Source: Temnopleurus reevesii (Eukaryota > Echinodermata > Echinoidea > Temnopleuroida > Temnopleuridae). From it: DNA of 19,202 bases. A program made the translations under genes and the position numbers. Of this stretch, positions 1 through 9,555 are shown in pieces. Numbering within the stretch: the first letter of the stretch is position 1; every line of letters begins with the position of its first letter. The notes below the pieces were generated by a model, which was not told the DNA's origin, made no database searches, and worked only from the letters and a program-made list of their open reading frames with translations. The DNA is taken from positions 19,181 to 38,382 of the forward strand of contig BQKZ01007084.1 in assembly GCA_036244855.1 (NCBI GenBank), in the 5' to 3' direction.

Positions 1-280
1 CCTAAGTACCAAGTGTCAAGTACCTCGCCGTTAGACGACGTGTTATAGTTTGTGTCAGCAGTTGCAAAATTGGTCCTAAGGTCTTACGACTAAAAGTCGC
101 GTAGTGTGCGGTGGCCTTTACGATGAATATTAATCGTAATGACATGATGTGTACTACAGAGATACAATAAATGGTTAACTTTACACTTTTTTTTATGTTA
201 CTGGACCCATGTCTGGCAGAACTCGGTCAAGTCGCGTATATATACGCCAGTGAGAGACATTTTTAGTTGACAAGATAACA
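1..280. other. Low-copy-looking sequence, no gene seen
   Basis: All three forward frames hit stops within the first 50 bases, and no extended frame or RNA gene is visible. The only structured item is a perfect 14-base palindrome (gcgtatatatacgc) at 234-247. A T-run lies at 187-194. Nothing here supports a promoter or exon. Confidence 0.5.
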
Positions 281-284
281 TGGC

Positions 285-357
285 ATCTGCCCCCCTCCCC
301 CCTCTCCTCCAATTTGATATTTCCATTTCTTCCCCCAAATCCCCCCCCCCTCTCGAG
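285..357. repeat. C-rich pyrimidine low-complexity tract
   Basis: This strand is nearly all C and T, with several C runs including one of about ten at 342-351. Such poly-C stretches recur through the window (3168-3184, 4156-4167, 7598-7606, 8589-8609, 9279-9287, 9790-9799), with G-runs at 1941-1953 and 12733-12744. They are simple sequence with no coding potential, although i-motif or G-quadruplex folding is possible. Confidence 0.8.
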
Positions 358-896
358 TTCAAAATTTTCACGAAATTATGCTCTCTCTTAAAAAAATACT
401 ATTTGTAAAATACAATGAAGTTACCCACATACCTCAAAAATGCTTCGTCAATAAATGATTTCTCGTCAATTGCTATTAATTTCTGCAGAAGACCGAATCA
501 TGTCATATCTCTCGAACCAATTCATAGCCAACAAAGGCAAAAGTTGACAAACATCCAGTTGCATCTGCATTCTTCCAAGCCGAAAAGAGCCACTTTCTTT
601 TGCAAAAACAAGGAATGTGGCACCTTCTGAAGATCCGTCAAGAAACAGTCAAACCCTGCTGAAAAACTTCTGAAAAGGGTGCGAGAACGGTGATAATAGC
701 AAGTGGCCGATAGGTGTTCGTGTTGTACTATGATGCCTATGTGACAGCTCTGACCCAATTATGAAGACCGCGGTGTGTATTTGTGTATATAGGAGGCGTG
801 TGTGTGTGTGGACATGCGTAATGATACGACAGTGCAAAGACTGGACATACACACATAAGTTGGTCAGCTGATGAGTTATGATGAGTGCATTACAGC
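358..896. other. Spacer with short GT repeat, no supported gene
   Basis: Short frames exist here on both strands (for example 415-630 plus, 522-758 minus). They overlap one another, lack recognisable domains and are near the length expected by chance. A GT dinucleotide run occupies 798-810. I see no gene or RNA in this stretch. Confidence 0.5.
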
Positions 897-899
897 CGG

Positions 900-1125
900 G
901 GCGCCACGCTCTGAACGGAACAGATAGAAACTCTAGTCCTCACGACCTGTTGCTCCCACCTGTGTCGCTGCGGATTGGGGTCCCTCCAGAGGTATCGAAA
1001 GCCCCCTGAAGTATTGAAAGCTCACCCCTTCCAGGAAAGACTCCAGGTAAGGAGTTTAATAAAAGGACTTTGACTTGATCGATCGATGCGCCGGTCAGGG
1101 TAATTTTATCCCATTCATTCACTAT
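900..1125. other. GC-richer island with a splice-donor-like site
   Basis: This stretch is visibly richer in G and C than its flanks. On the plus strand, 1041-1052 reads ctccag|gtaagg, which fits the animal 5' splice-site consensus with the cut after 1046. A plus frame is open from just after a TGA near 911 to about 1080 but has no ATG. The minus strand has a 60-codon start-to-stop frame (940-1122) with a mixed, protein-like composition and no domain I recognise. It could be a non-coding or terminal exon, a fossil of a mobile element, or chance. Neither strand is convincing as coding. Confidence 0.25.
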
Positions 1126-1920
1126 AAAAGTAGCACCATATCCATTTCATTTACAAATCCTATGATATTCCAATCAGATATCCTAAGATTGCTTTTCCTT
1201 ACGAATCCATTCCTCGTGCTCCAAAAACACTAGAATATTTATCTAATCTATATACTGACTTGTTTGTTGCATGAAAATCAGCTTCGACGGATAAGTCGTT
1301 ATTGTGAAGCAATAGACCTTATCTTATCAGGAAGATAGTCTATTGGTTCTGAAACTTTTTATGTTTTAAAATAGTATTGCTGCGAGCTAAAATACATATA
1401 AATTCACTTTATTATATCTTAAATAAGAAATATTTAATTATAGATATTCATTCGTGAGAAAAATTCCACTTTCCATACACGAAATGGGTCTTTGGAATGA
1501 CTTTCCGTTAATTTCAACGGTTGTGTCTGAGACGACGTCTACGCACTTACTGTTCATCGCGCTATCTTGTTACGTAATCAAGGGTTGCGTAAAATAGGCC
1601 AGTGGTTGAGTCCACTTCATTGGGGGAAAACTTACTTCGGCCTAATCGTCCTACTTATTTAACCGTATATAAAATTATGTATGTATACGTTATTCAAAAT
1701 ATCGCGCGTTGCGGGTATGTAATTCCAAACGCTCGAATAGACCCTCGAGACAGACTTGCTGCATATATACCACACTTTACACATAAGAAATATATAGCCT
1801 AGGCTACTTATCATATTATAAACTGTTAAATGTGTCATAATATTAATTTGCATGTATAGTGAATACATAATTTCTTTGCAAATGATGACGTGAATGTATG
1901 AGTATCTGAGTGTATGTGTG
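1126..1920. other. AT-rich spacer, no gene seen
   Basis: The region is AT-rich, with short frames on both strands that look random. It includes the hairpin at 1310-1345 and the 12-base palindrome tagcctaggcta at 1795-1806. No promoter, RNA gene or mobile-element terminus could be recognised. Confidence 0.5.
1310..1345. repeat. Small hairpin (inverted repeat)
   Basis: The arms 1310-1325 and 1332-1345 are complementary around the six-base loop atcagg. The stem is interrupted by a two-base bulge on the 5' arm (caatagac..ttatctt against aagata..gtctattg). It is an isolated structure with no T-tract and no known role. Confidence 0.55.
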
Positions 1921-1927
1921 TGTTCGT

Positions 1928-2170
1928 CATGGGTGGATCCGGGGGGGGGGGGGCGAGAGGCCGCCCCCACCATATTGGCGATGCCGATGCATGGGACCAT
2001 CTCATCTTTTTTTTCTGTTCATTGAAAACCTTGTTTGTTTGTTTTTGCTGGCCAGCTCGGCGGAATGTAATGCAACGTTACAAGATGGTTTTTTATTTTT
2101 GGTATTTTTTAGAAAATTTAACAAAATCCGCCCCCCCCCCTCCCTTGGGAACTCCTGGATCTGCCCCTAT
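1928..2170. mobile_element. GGATCC-type MITE, possibly hAT-like
   Basis: The ends are degenerate inverted repeats. The left end reads gggtggatccgg followed by G-runs. The right end, read on the minus strand, reads ggggcagatccagg and then G-runs. Termini of the form CAGGGGCGGATCCAGG followed by poly-G are, from memory, a common non-autonomous transposon pattern in aquatic invertebrates. Flanks tgttcgtc (1921-1928) and tattcgtg (2169-2176) match at 6 of 8 bases and could be a decayed 8-bp target duplication, which would fit hAT. The interior is AT-rich with no transposase. Short plus-strand frames spanning it are glycine- and proline-rich by-products of the homopolymers. Confidence 0.6.
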
Positions 2171-2175
2171 TCGTG

Positions 2176-4256
2176 GGAAAAGGACGTACGGTGTTGAAGA
2201 CCTGTAATATACAGTCAGAGTGATGATAAATACGTCGGCGATTATCACTGAAATAAGAGTATATTCCTTATATGTTTTAATTTGGTGACGTGGACAATTT
2301 TGACGAATCAAAAACGTTTTAATTTTCTATTTACGGTTGTAACATAATACTATATTTTGCCTAAATGTTTTGAGAACTAATTTATTTATTTTGTTATCTT
2401 TATACACTTTTTAAAAATATTTTGCTTATGCTTTATTAAAAAAAACCCGTCAAATTTCATGATACGTCTTGTTTTATCAAGCGATTAACTAGTGTGAATA
2501 CAAAGACATACACGGTCAAACCATGCAGCTCCTGAATTTCCAAGGCTAAACACTATTCACGAACATAAGCAAACAATGTTGCATAATAACATTTGACTTC
2601 TGCGTGAATTTATGCAACATGTATGTTAGATAAGACAAAATGAATAATATTTGATAGCCATTGAGTGTCATTTCTTGTAAAAAAAAAAGTAAAGTATGGT
2701 CGGGAAGGTTTTTGTTCTCCAATCTGTTTCTGAAGACTTACAGGTTAAGGGACAATCAAATATTTTTTGCAATAACTTTCCAAACAATATTTGACATGCA
2801 TGGCAATGTGTGCAATTATTGCGACTTTTTATATTAATCAAAATGATGAAGAAAAAAAAATCCCTTGATCGGGCCATTTCTATCCTGAGGTTTATCGGTG
2901 GATAATAACTAGGCATTTCTCTCTATACTCCTCATTAGTCAAGCAAATTACAAGCCCCCTTTAGTTTATTATATATTGGAAACATAGGGAACGAAGCAGT
3001 GACTATCACATTATGCACGGGAGGACTCATATGCGCAAAATCTTCAACATCCTACTGTGATGAATCAACATCTAAAAAGTATAATATAAAATTAGCTGTA
3101 AGTTGGGTCTATGGATGAACCTGAAACGAATATCTGTCTACCAAAAAAAAAAGTTCCTTTTACCCCTACCCCCCCCCCCCCCCCGAAAAAAAAACACTGT
3201 GAAAAATATATATTGTTCGACCTCGGTCAATTTTCGCATTCGCCCCGTAACTCGAACATTTTGTAGCTGTCACCGCTTCCAATATCTCTGACTATTAAAT
3301 TCCTGATTTCTGTATCACGGTGCGAAGCTCGCGTCTAAAATGGAAAGATGGGGCATTATAGAGGGCGCCAGCATGAAAAGAGAATTATCTGCATCGGGTG
3401 ACGCGGATACATAAAATAAGTCAATTCACCTTTCGAGTTGGGATATTCTGAAAGACTTGTGTTCATGATGAATTAATTCTTAAATACTAATTCCTTCCAT
3501 TTCATTACAATTTTCGTCTATAGACTATTACATTTTCTACTCAAGTAGAAATAAATGACATGTATTGCCTTTCGCAACCTCTTCCTCACTTTCTCTCTCT
3601 CTCATGCACACTAAATAATATTTTAGTGTATGATCAAAGTTTGAAAAATGAGAATGCAACGAAAATGATACTTGGCATGCTTGGCAAACCATAACATATA
3701 TTTCAATAGTTATCAAATTACACAAAGTTGCTCTTGACTAACAAAATTCTCTGCATGTTGCCATAAACGTGGTAAACTGATGAAATAAGAGTGGCTTTCA
3801 ACAATAAAAGTGTAATTAACGCTCAAGTTGAGGGGAAAACATCAAGGAACTGTCAACAGTGTACATGGTGTATGATCTTTCACAGCGCCTTTTGTACTTT
3901 GCATGCGATATGGGGAATTTTCTTACTTGTACCGAGTTGGTGATGATGTTGCTGAAGGAGAAAGAGAAATTGGGTGTTTGATTACAGCGAAAAGCACTTC
4001 AATTCGATGAATATCCTCGGGTAATACTTCTTTTTTTTTCTTCCTTTTTTTTTTTTCTACAAACAGGCGACCAGTCCGTGAAAAAAATTGAAGAATAAAA
4101 GAAATACAAATGTACGGGTTTTATTGGGGAGAAACGGCCAACTCGAAGGTTTCTTCCCCCCCCCCCCCTTCCCATCTTAATTTTGTAAATGGATCCTCTG
4201 TTTATTTCGTGTTAGTTAGAAAGTCGAAAAGGGGGTTTTACATTTTGAGCATTTTA
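2176..4256. other. AT-rich spacer with homopolymer tracts
   Basis: No coding region is supported; every frame is short and interrupted. Contents are a pair of interlocking inverted repeats (2555-2620), a C16-type run followed by A8 (3168-3192), a TC run (about 3590-3603), T-runs near 4029-4057 and a C-run (4156-4167). Sequence such as 3301-3420 looks ordinary and single-copy. No RNA gene was recognised. Confidence 0.5.
2555..2620. repeat. Two interlocking inverted repeats (pseudoknot topology)
   Basis: The 11-base arm atgttgcataa at 2576-2586 is perfectly complementary to ttatgcaacat at 2610-2620. A second pair, attcacg (2555-2561) and cgtgaat (2603-2609), crosses it. In RNA the two stems would form an H-type pseudoknot with adjacent 3' strands. 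Whether this is functional cannot be told from one copy. Confidence 0.45.
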
Positions 4257-4560
4257 TGCTTTCTTTATTTTTCTTCTTTTTTCTGAGAAAGAGTTATAAA
4301 TAAATATATAGAAATAAGGGAGATGGAAGGGGAGAGTTGGGGAACGGAGGAGGAAATTAAATACAGAACGGGAGAAACGAAGAAGATATAATGAATGATA
4401 GATAGTCAGATAGAGAAAGAGTGAAAGAAAGAGAGTGGAAAAGAAACAGAGAGTGAAAGAAATAGAGTGGAAATGAAAGAAAAAGAGACCGGGAATAAAA
4501 GTGAGAAAGGTAAAAGAGAAAAGGAAGAGGAGAATAAAGAAGGAGAGAGAAAATGCATGA
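4257..4560. repeat. Purine-rich (GA) low-complexity tract
   Basis: The plus strand is mostly A and G, with degenerate near-tandem words such as gagagtgaaagaaa and agagtggaaa between about 4415 and 4490. The complementary strand gives phenylalanine/serine/leucine-rich frames (4254-4565 and 4406-4597 minus), which are artefacts of composition, not proteins. The tract ends exactly where the palindromic MITE begins. Homopurine tracts of this sort can adopt triplex structures. Confidence 0.8.
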
Positions 4561-4826
4561 TACACTGTAAAAACGCTGGTGTTAAATTTAACACCAACCG
4601 GAATCTATATATGACAATACCAGAAAAGTGTTAAAATAACACCAGTTTGGAATCCATTTGATATATTTCAATACCAACTGGTGTTGTTTAAGGCCTTGAA
4701 CAACACCAGTCAGTGTTTAAATACATTGATTTGATTCCGAACTGGTGTTATTTTTACACTCTTCTGGTGTTGTACGATATAGATTACGGTTGGTGTTGAA
4801 TTTAACACCGGCGTTTTTGCAGTGTA
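4561..4826. mobile_element. Palindromic MITE, family A copy 1 (TA target site)
   Basis: The whole 266-bp element is one inverted repeat. Folding at the central ggcc (4692-4695) aligns the two 133-base arms without gaps; by eye 112 of 133 positions pair (about 84%). The termini are tacactgtaaaaacgctggt and its complement, ending gcagtgta. The outermost TA on each side is a plausible target duplication, as for Tc1/mariner-type transposition. There is no ORF, so it would depend on a transposase supplied in trans. The motif ggtgttaaa/ttaacacc recurs inside each arm. A second copy lies at 12121-12390. Confidence 0.88.
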
Positions 4827-5390
4827 TATTGACCAGTTGGAAAACTGCATGGAGTTCCCACTTACACACACAATCATTTCCTTAGGCAAGTTGAAATTTG
4901 AAGAGACTTGTGTCTCGGATAATTCGTTCTCATTTCATTCGAAGGTTTCGTTTCACCTCAAACATTGATCACAATGTCCCCCATATCTTTTCTCTAACGT
5001 TCTACATAGCTATTATGTGTGTGTTTTGCGAGTATCATGAAACCAATGATTGTCTGTTTCTAAAATTCTGAGAAATACCAGGTATCTTTTTGTGATGTGG
5101 TATAGAAATGAAAGACGAGTCTAACCCCGCGCTACATTGTATTCATCTAGGGACGTTTATCTTTGGCAGATCTGTATATAAAAACCTGTTCCTCATGAAC
5201 CAAAAATATATATAGATGTATGAATATTTTCGAAAAATTGAGCGGAATGCGGTTGTTCTCATGTTCTCATTGAAATTTGAACACTGCACCGTTTGTAATA
5301 TTTAGCTCATTTCAAATAATGACGTTAAGGCTATGGGATCATGACACAAATACCAAAATATACTTTGAGAAAAAGGGGTAATGGTAAACG
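4827..5390. other. Spacer, no gene seen
   Basis: The sequence is AT-rich with no frame of note, no repeat structure that I could detect and no RNA gene. It separates the family A MITE from the inverted-repeat module that starts near 5391. Confidence 0.5.
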
Positions 5391-5399
5391 ACTATATAC

Positions 5400-5660
5400 A
5401 TTCGGGCCTCTTTTTTAGACACAAGTTGTCCGCGATTGCATGAAGTGACGGGAGCCAAAGGGTACTATGGCATGAAGACAAAGAAATCCCGACATAGCGC
5501 CAATTCGGCGGGCATACTATCGAACAACATGTTAATTCGATAGAAAGACACGTTTCAATGGATTTGTAACTCATTTTGTGTAACAGTGCCATCTGGCTCC
5601 CGTCACTTCGTGAAAACACGAACGAATTGTAGAATTTGAATAAATAAAATAAATAATCAT
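5400..5660 (+). mobile_element. Possible retroelement 3' end with inverted repeat and AAAT-type tail
   Basis: A 16-base inverted repeat (gaagtgacgggagcca at 5442-5457; complement at 5594-5609) brackets about 135 bases. That interval includes a smaller hairpin, ctatcgaa/ttcgatag (5517-5544). Downstream comes a short AT-rich stretch and then the tail aataaataaaataaataa at about 5640-5657. An internal foldback followed by a simple A-rich tail is what a SINE or LINE 3' end looks like. I see no RNA polymerase III boxes and no reverse transcriptase frame. A minus-strand frame (5392-5733, 113 codons) crosses the region without recognisable domains. The assignment is tentative; a decayed MITE is the alternative. 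Confidence 0.4.
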
Positions 5661-6300
5661 AATCATGTTGATTACTTTGCTTGTATTGCCACGGTTTCGA
5701 TTTGCTTTCCCGTCTACTGGGACTGACTCCCATGCTAATTCACCATTTTCTCCGGGGACTTCGATATTCTTGGAATATCCGACCAACTCGAGATGAAAAA
5801 GAACAATAAAGCGAGAAGACTCATGTCAGAGAGAAAGTAAGAAGTGATAGATGATGTGGAGATGTGCATGGGTTGCTAAAAACCGACGGCGATTGAAAGC
5901 GCAAATGAGACAAGGAAGGGAAAACAAGAATCCATTAGTATGAAGTGAGGAACGTCACAGTCCCGACAATGGGAGTTGTGATGTGTTGGTAATATAATAG
6001 ACTTCATATCTACGGAAGATTAGTGTGTGTGTGTGTGTGTAGAAGAGATGTATGTGTGTAAAAGCATCGAGTGTGGATGAGGGCGGCCAAGGAGTCAAAA
6101 TCTGGGGGACGGCGATAAGAGGGCCACCTACCCCCTTATATCGCATTTTTGTTTGTTTAATTACACATTTTTGCTTTTTTAAACTACTGCAAAGGTTTTT
6201 TTAAAGAGAAATCAGTATGAAATGATCCCCTTCCGGAGTATCTGTCATGATTGTGAGAATGTTTTTCATATTTTATACGCCAAACTATGTGAACCCACCA
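5661..6300. other. Spacer with GT repeat, no gene seen
   Basis: The region is of ordinary composition. A (GT)9 microsatellite sits at 6023-6040 and T-runs near 6172-6204. No frame has recognisable similarity and no structural RNA is apparent. Confidence 0.5.
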
Positions 6301-6695
6301 AAAAAATCACCCCTCCTTTTCATCATCCTGCCTCTTTCCCTCCTCCTTCTGCCTCTTTCCCTCCTCCTTCTGACTCTTTCCCTCCTCCTTGCTTCGTTGT
6401 CATCTCCATCGTGTTTTTAGATTTTGTCTTCTCCTTCTCCCTTCTCCAACTTATCTCCCTTCTTCATCTCCTCCTCTTCTTCTCACCACCCTCTTTTTCT
6501 TGTTTCTATTCTTTTCCTCCTCCTCCTTCTTCTTCTTCTTCGTCTTCTTCTTCTTCTTCTTCGTCTTCTTCTTCTTCTTCTTCTTCTTCTCCTTCTTCTT
6601 CTTCTTCTTTGTCTTCTTCTTCTTCTTCTTTGTCTTCTTCTTCTTCTTTTTCTTCTTCATAATTCCCATCATCATCATCATCTCCTCCTCCCCCT
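6301..6695. repeat. Long pyrimidine tract: 21-bp tandem repeat, then TTC microsatellite
   Basis: A 21-base unit (ctgcctctttccctcctcctt) is repeated three times at 6328-6390 with one change in the last copy. After mixed CT sequence, an interrupted (TTC)n array with gtc and ctt variants runs from about 6515 to 6659, then (CAT)n at 6658-6680. The frame from 6222 to 6662 translates this as proline/serine repeats and then polyserine. Other frames give poly-Phe, poly-Leu and, on the reverse strand, polylysine. All frames staying open is typical of a stop-free triplet repeat, so no protein is claimed. The array is a strong candidate for intramolecular triplex and for length variation. Confidence 0.9.
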
Positions 6696-7950
6696 TATAT
6701 TTTTAATGAATTATTCGAATACGATGGAACAAAATTACAGTCTGGAAAGGGAGTAAACATGGTAAATGCAATGGCTATAATCATGATAATGGTATATTTT
6801 ACAGCTGTTTTCAAAGGCAACATACTAATTCTACAAAAATATGTAGGATACAATGTTGGCATATAATTTTTCATATTTAACTTCACGCGTGGGATTTTAC
6901 ACAGGCATTAATCACGCCATTGAATATCGACGGCGCAAAGTAATCATTTTCCATCCGTCGGATTAAAGTAGTGTTAAAAGAAACGAATCAAATCTTAAAA
7001 AGCCCATCAAAGCTTATAATCTATTTTTTAAAAATCGGATTAAGCCTAAAAAGGCAGTATGCATTTTATATCACGTTTCTTGATAATTCACCCATTTCGA
7101 AGATTATTTTTTTTCCGAATTTTAGAGCGTTTGTTGCACTATTCCATTCACATTTTCATTTTTATTATATAACAGAATTAATACATTTTGTTAACTAATC
7201 AAGACTTCGTAATCTAGTTAATGCACTATTTGCTAATGGACCCGCTTTTCAACCATCTCCGTTCGATTTTAGCAAGTACAATTTTCTTTCCAAAGTTTTT
7301 CCTCATTGTCTGCATTTCCTTTCTGTGTCTTCTTTTGTCAGGCGCATCCGATTTTTCTTCAATTTTGGTGATGATAATCTACTTTATATCCAAAATAGAA
7401 GCAGCCGGAGGGAATTTTATCCAATTGTTAAAAAAACTTACTGTATTTCCCTGTCGATTTGGAACGGATATTCTTGTATTCCTTTGTTCCATAAATTGAT
7501 CGATTTTCTATGTAACGATGCCGTAGTGAAAGTGGAACAAGATAGGGTGGTGTGTGTTGGGAGGGGGTGACAGGAGAAATTTGGCTACTACAATGTGCCC
7601 CCCCCCCTCTCTTGCCGTTATAAATGGCGACTTGATTTGATGTACAAGAACAATATGCAGAAAGAAACTGTCACGACAATGAGCGTCATTTAAAAAAAAA
7701 TGAATCTAATTTGTTAGCTGAATTTTTACATTTTTACATTTTTTTTAATCTCAATATATTTGGAATTTGACATTGAAAATAGGTCTTGAAAGTATAAAGG
7801 AGAAAGCAATGGACTTTCTTAAATCAATTTCACATCTAATTTCCTTTTGCTTATTCATAGTAGAAAACAAAACCACATTGTCTGAATATGCCATTTTACA
7901 CCGCGGTTGAATGAAGGTCAAGTCATCTGTTTCTTGTGGAATACTAATTT
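6696..7950. other. AT-rich spacer, no supported gene
   Basis: Short frames (6971-7198, 7221-7499 and 7325-7570 plus; 7751-8047 minus) are rich in Phe, Ile, Leu, Ser and Lys, as expected of random AT-rich DNA. They overlap in different frames and have no recognisable motifs. A C-run at 7598-7606 and a T-then-G homopolymer pair at about 7950-7970 are the only simple repeats. No RNA gene or mobile-element end was seen. Confidence 0.45.
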
Positions 7951-7970
7951 TTTTTTTTGGGGGGGGGGGA

Positions 7971-8586
7971 CACTGGGAATTTCGGTCATATTTTACATAA
8001 TAAAATAATAACAAATTGAAATAAAACGTTTTCCCACCGAGCAACACTATTCTTCAAGAATGGAATTTTTGTGCAACCACTAAATTATTTTCTTGGCATG
8101 ATCATCGGATCGGTAGCTCAGTCCGCTGAAACAGCCTCAGAAACTATTTGAAGGCCAGCCGACAGACCCCCCGAGGGTGTGGACACATTATACGGTTGTC
8201 ACAAAAGAAATTTTCACTGATTAAATAAAAAAAAAATCCAAACATTTCAACAAGGAATCGTTGCCTGATACCCAAATGTACTCTGGGGGAAAATCCATCA
8301 TCATTCGATAAAGTACTCTCCGTGAATATCAGAGAGAGAGCTGCCTTGACAGTTGATCTGTGAAGAACAACAACATGGAAATGAAAAGAAATGGAGGAAA
8401 TGGAAGAAATTAGGAAGACATGAAGGGGTGCCACTGTGTCGCGACATAATCATGTACACCAGTGCTTAGTCACTTTTCTATGGAGTTATTGAGATTGTAA
8501 TAGGGGAGTAGAATGTCACATTTGAATGGTTAATTGGGAAGCCAATTCAGAATAACACATCGTCCATTAATGAGATCTTGCTGGTA
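7971..8586. other. Spacer, no supported gene
   Basis: The stretch at 8106-8130 (ggatcggtagctcagtc) resembles the first arm of a tRNA including an A-box-like word, but no B box or cloverleaf follows. A minus-strand 96-codon frame (8144-8434) has no recognisable domain. Otherwise nothing is seen. Confidence 0.4.
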
Positions 8587-8588
8587 TG

Positions 8589-8632
8589 CCCCCCCCCCCC
8601 CCCCCCCCCTCTCTCTCTCTCTCTCTTTCTCT
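8589..8632. repeat. C21 homopolymer followed by CT repeat
   Basis: There are 21 consecutive C residues at 8589-8609, followed by a CT dinucleotide tract to about 8632. This is the longest C-run in the window. It is likely to be polymorphic and is error-prone to sequence. Confidence 0.95.
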
Positions 8633-8800
8633 GGCCAACCAACATGACCAAGGTCCTATAGCTTCCTGCCTGAACTCAGAGGGCGACAAACATAATGGAC
8701 TCACGGTGATATATGTTTGTCGCCCTCTAAGTTCATTGGCCAGTCACTGGATGGTAATTCAAGCCAAACATCAAGGCAGCCATATAGGCGCTGAGATCAT
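8631..8800. repeat. Foldback containing a 23-bp-arm hairpin
   Basis: Arms 8672-8694 and 8712-8734 pair over 23 positions with a single C/A mismatch around a 17-base loop. The core reads gagggcgacaaacata. The foldback extends outwards imperfectly: cctata (8655-8660) and ctgcct (8666-8671) match aggcag (8774-8779) and tatagg (8783-8788). The words ctggccaa (8631-8638) and attggccag (8735-8743) are also complementary. This could be a worn MITE whose centre stayed intact, or a hairpin RNA precursor. A 97-codon plus frame crosses it (8586-8879) but starts in the C-run and reads through both arms, so it is not credible. Confidence 0.75.
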
Positions 8801-9555
8801 CATGAAATGTGTTGCTGTCTCATACCGGTACCGAATTACACCTGGGTATAGAGCACGGCCTTGTGGATACATTTATTGAGTCAGGTACATTACACCACGA
8901 CGCTTCCACAAAAGATCTACTATATACAGTGTACATAATTAACATTGTGATTTTTAACTGAAAACTCGCCTGAAGCGAACCATTGATAATAATTTTTTTC
9001 ATATTCCTTCTCCTCTTACCCCCTTAATACTAGTCATTCTTCTTCGACGATCCTGCATTTACTTTCCAAAATCCGCGATTGGAGATCCGCTTTCATTGAG
9101 AAGGTAGCGAACAGAAGATAGATGGACTGTCATTATAAATACATTACATTTGAAATCCAATGCCTATTAAAACTAATAGCCAGTGCCTTCGGAGGGGACG
9201 ATGAATCAAACGCAAAACAAAAGGTAACTTTTTTTTCTGACAACCCCTTTAAAGTGCGTTTTTTAAAACAAAATAGCCCCCCCCCCCTTAAAAAGTTTGG
9301 TGATGATGTTTTCAGGTATTGGAAGAGCGGTGTCATATGCAGAGATGATAAAGTTTGAAGACCGCCCTCTTAAGGTGCACCATGACACATTTGTCTTTAT
9401 CATATGTTTCCATCCATTTTGCCCGGTTTACATCCTGCACAATATTCAAATTCGGTGACTTTCAAAAGTGATATTTTTCTTTTCCTTTATAATTGTTTAC
9501 GCTCACGTACAAAGGCCCTACTGGACGGTGCAGCTGATATCTACACACAAGCTAC
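8801..9555. other. Spacer, no supported gene
   Basis: A 78-codon plus frame (9122-9358) has mixed composition but no recognisable domain and runs through an A/C homopolymer region (9279-9287). The minus strand is also open there. No RNA gene or repeat terminus could be identified. Confidence 0.4.

Noticed and set aside
1..48. Frame 1 open from the left edge to TAG, possibly the end of a coding sequence before a long 3' UTR
   Set aside because: Only 15 codons are visible, with no recognisable motif; this length is easily random.
866..935. ctgatgag followed later by gaaac, suggesting a hammerhead ribozyme
   Set aside because: The sequence between the two core words does not form the required stem II.
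4254..4597. Minus-strand Phe/Ser/Leu-rich frames that look like membrane segments
   Set aside because: They come from a homopurine tract read on the other strand; two different frames are equally open.
6222..6662. Longest forward frame, 146 codons, proline/serine repeats and polyserine
   Set aside because: It is a triplet microsatellite that is open in several frames on both strands. The non-repeat start has no recognisable domain.
8106..8165. tRNA-like start (ggatcggtagctcagtc), possible tRNA or tRNA-derived SINE
   Set aside because: No B box, no paired acceptor stem and no A-rich tail follow, so only the A-box-like word matches.
8586..8879. 97-codon frame starting in the C-run
   Set aside because: The start lies in a homopolymer, and the frame runs through both arms of the hairpin and has no domain.
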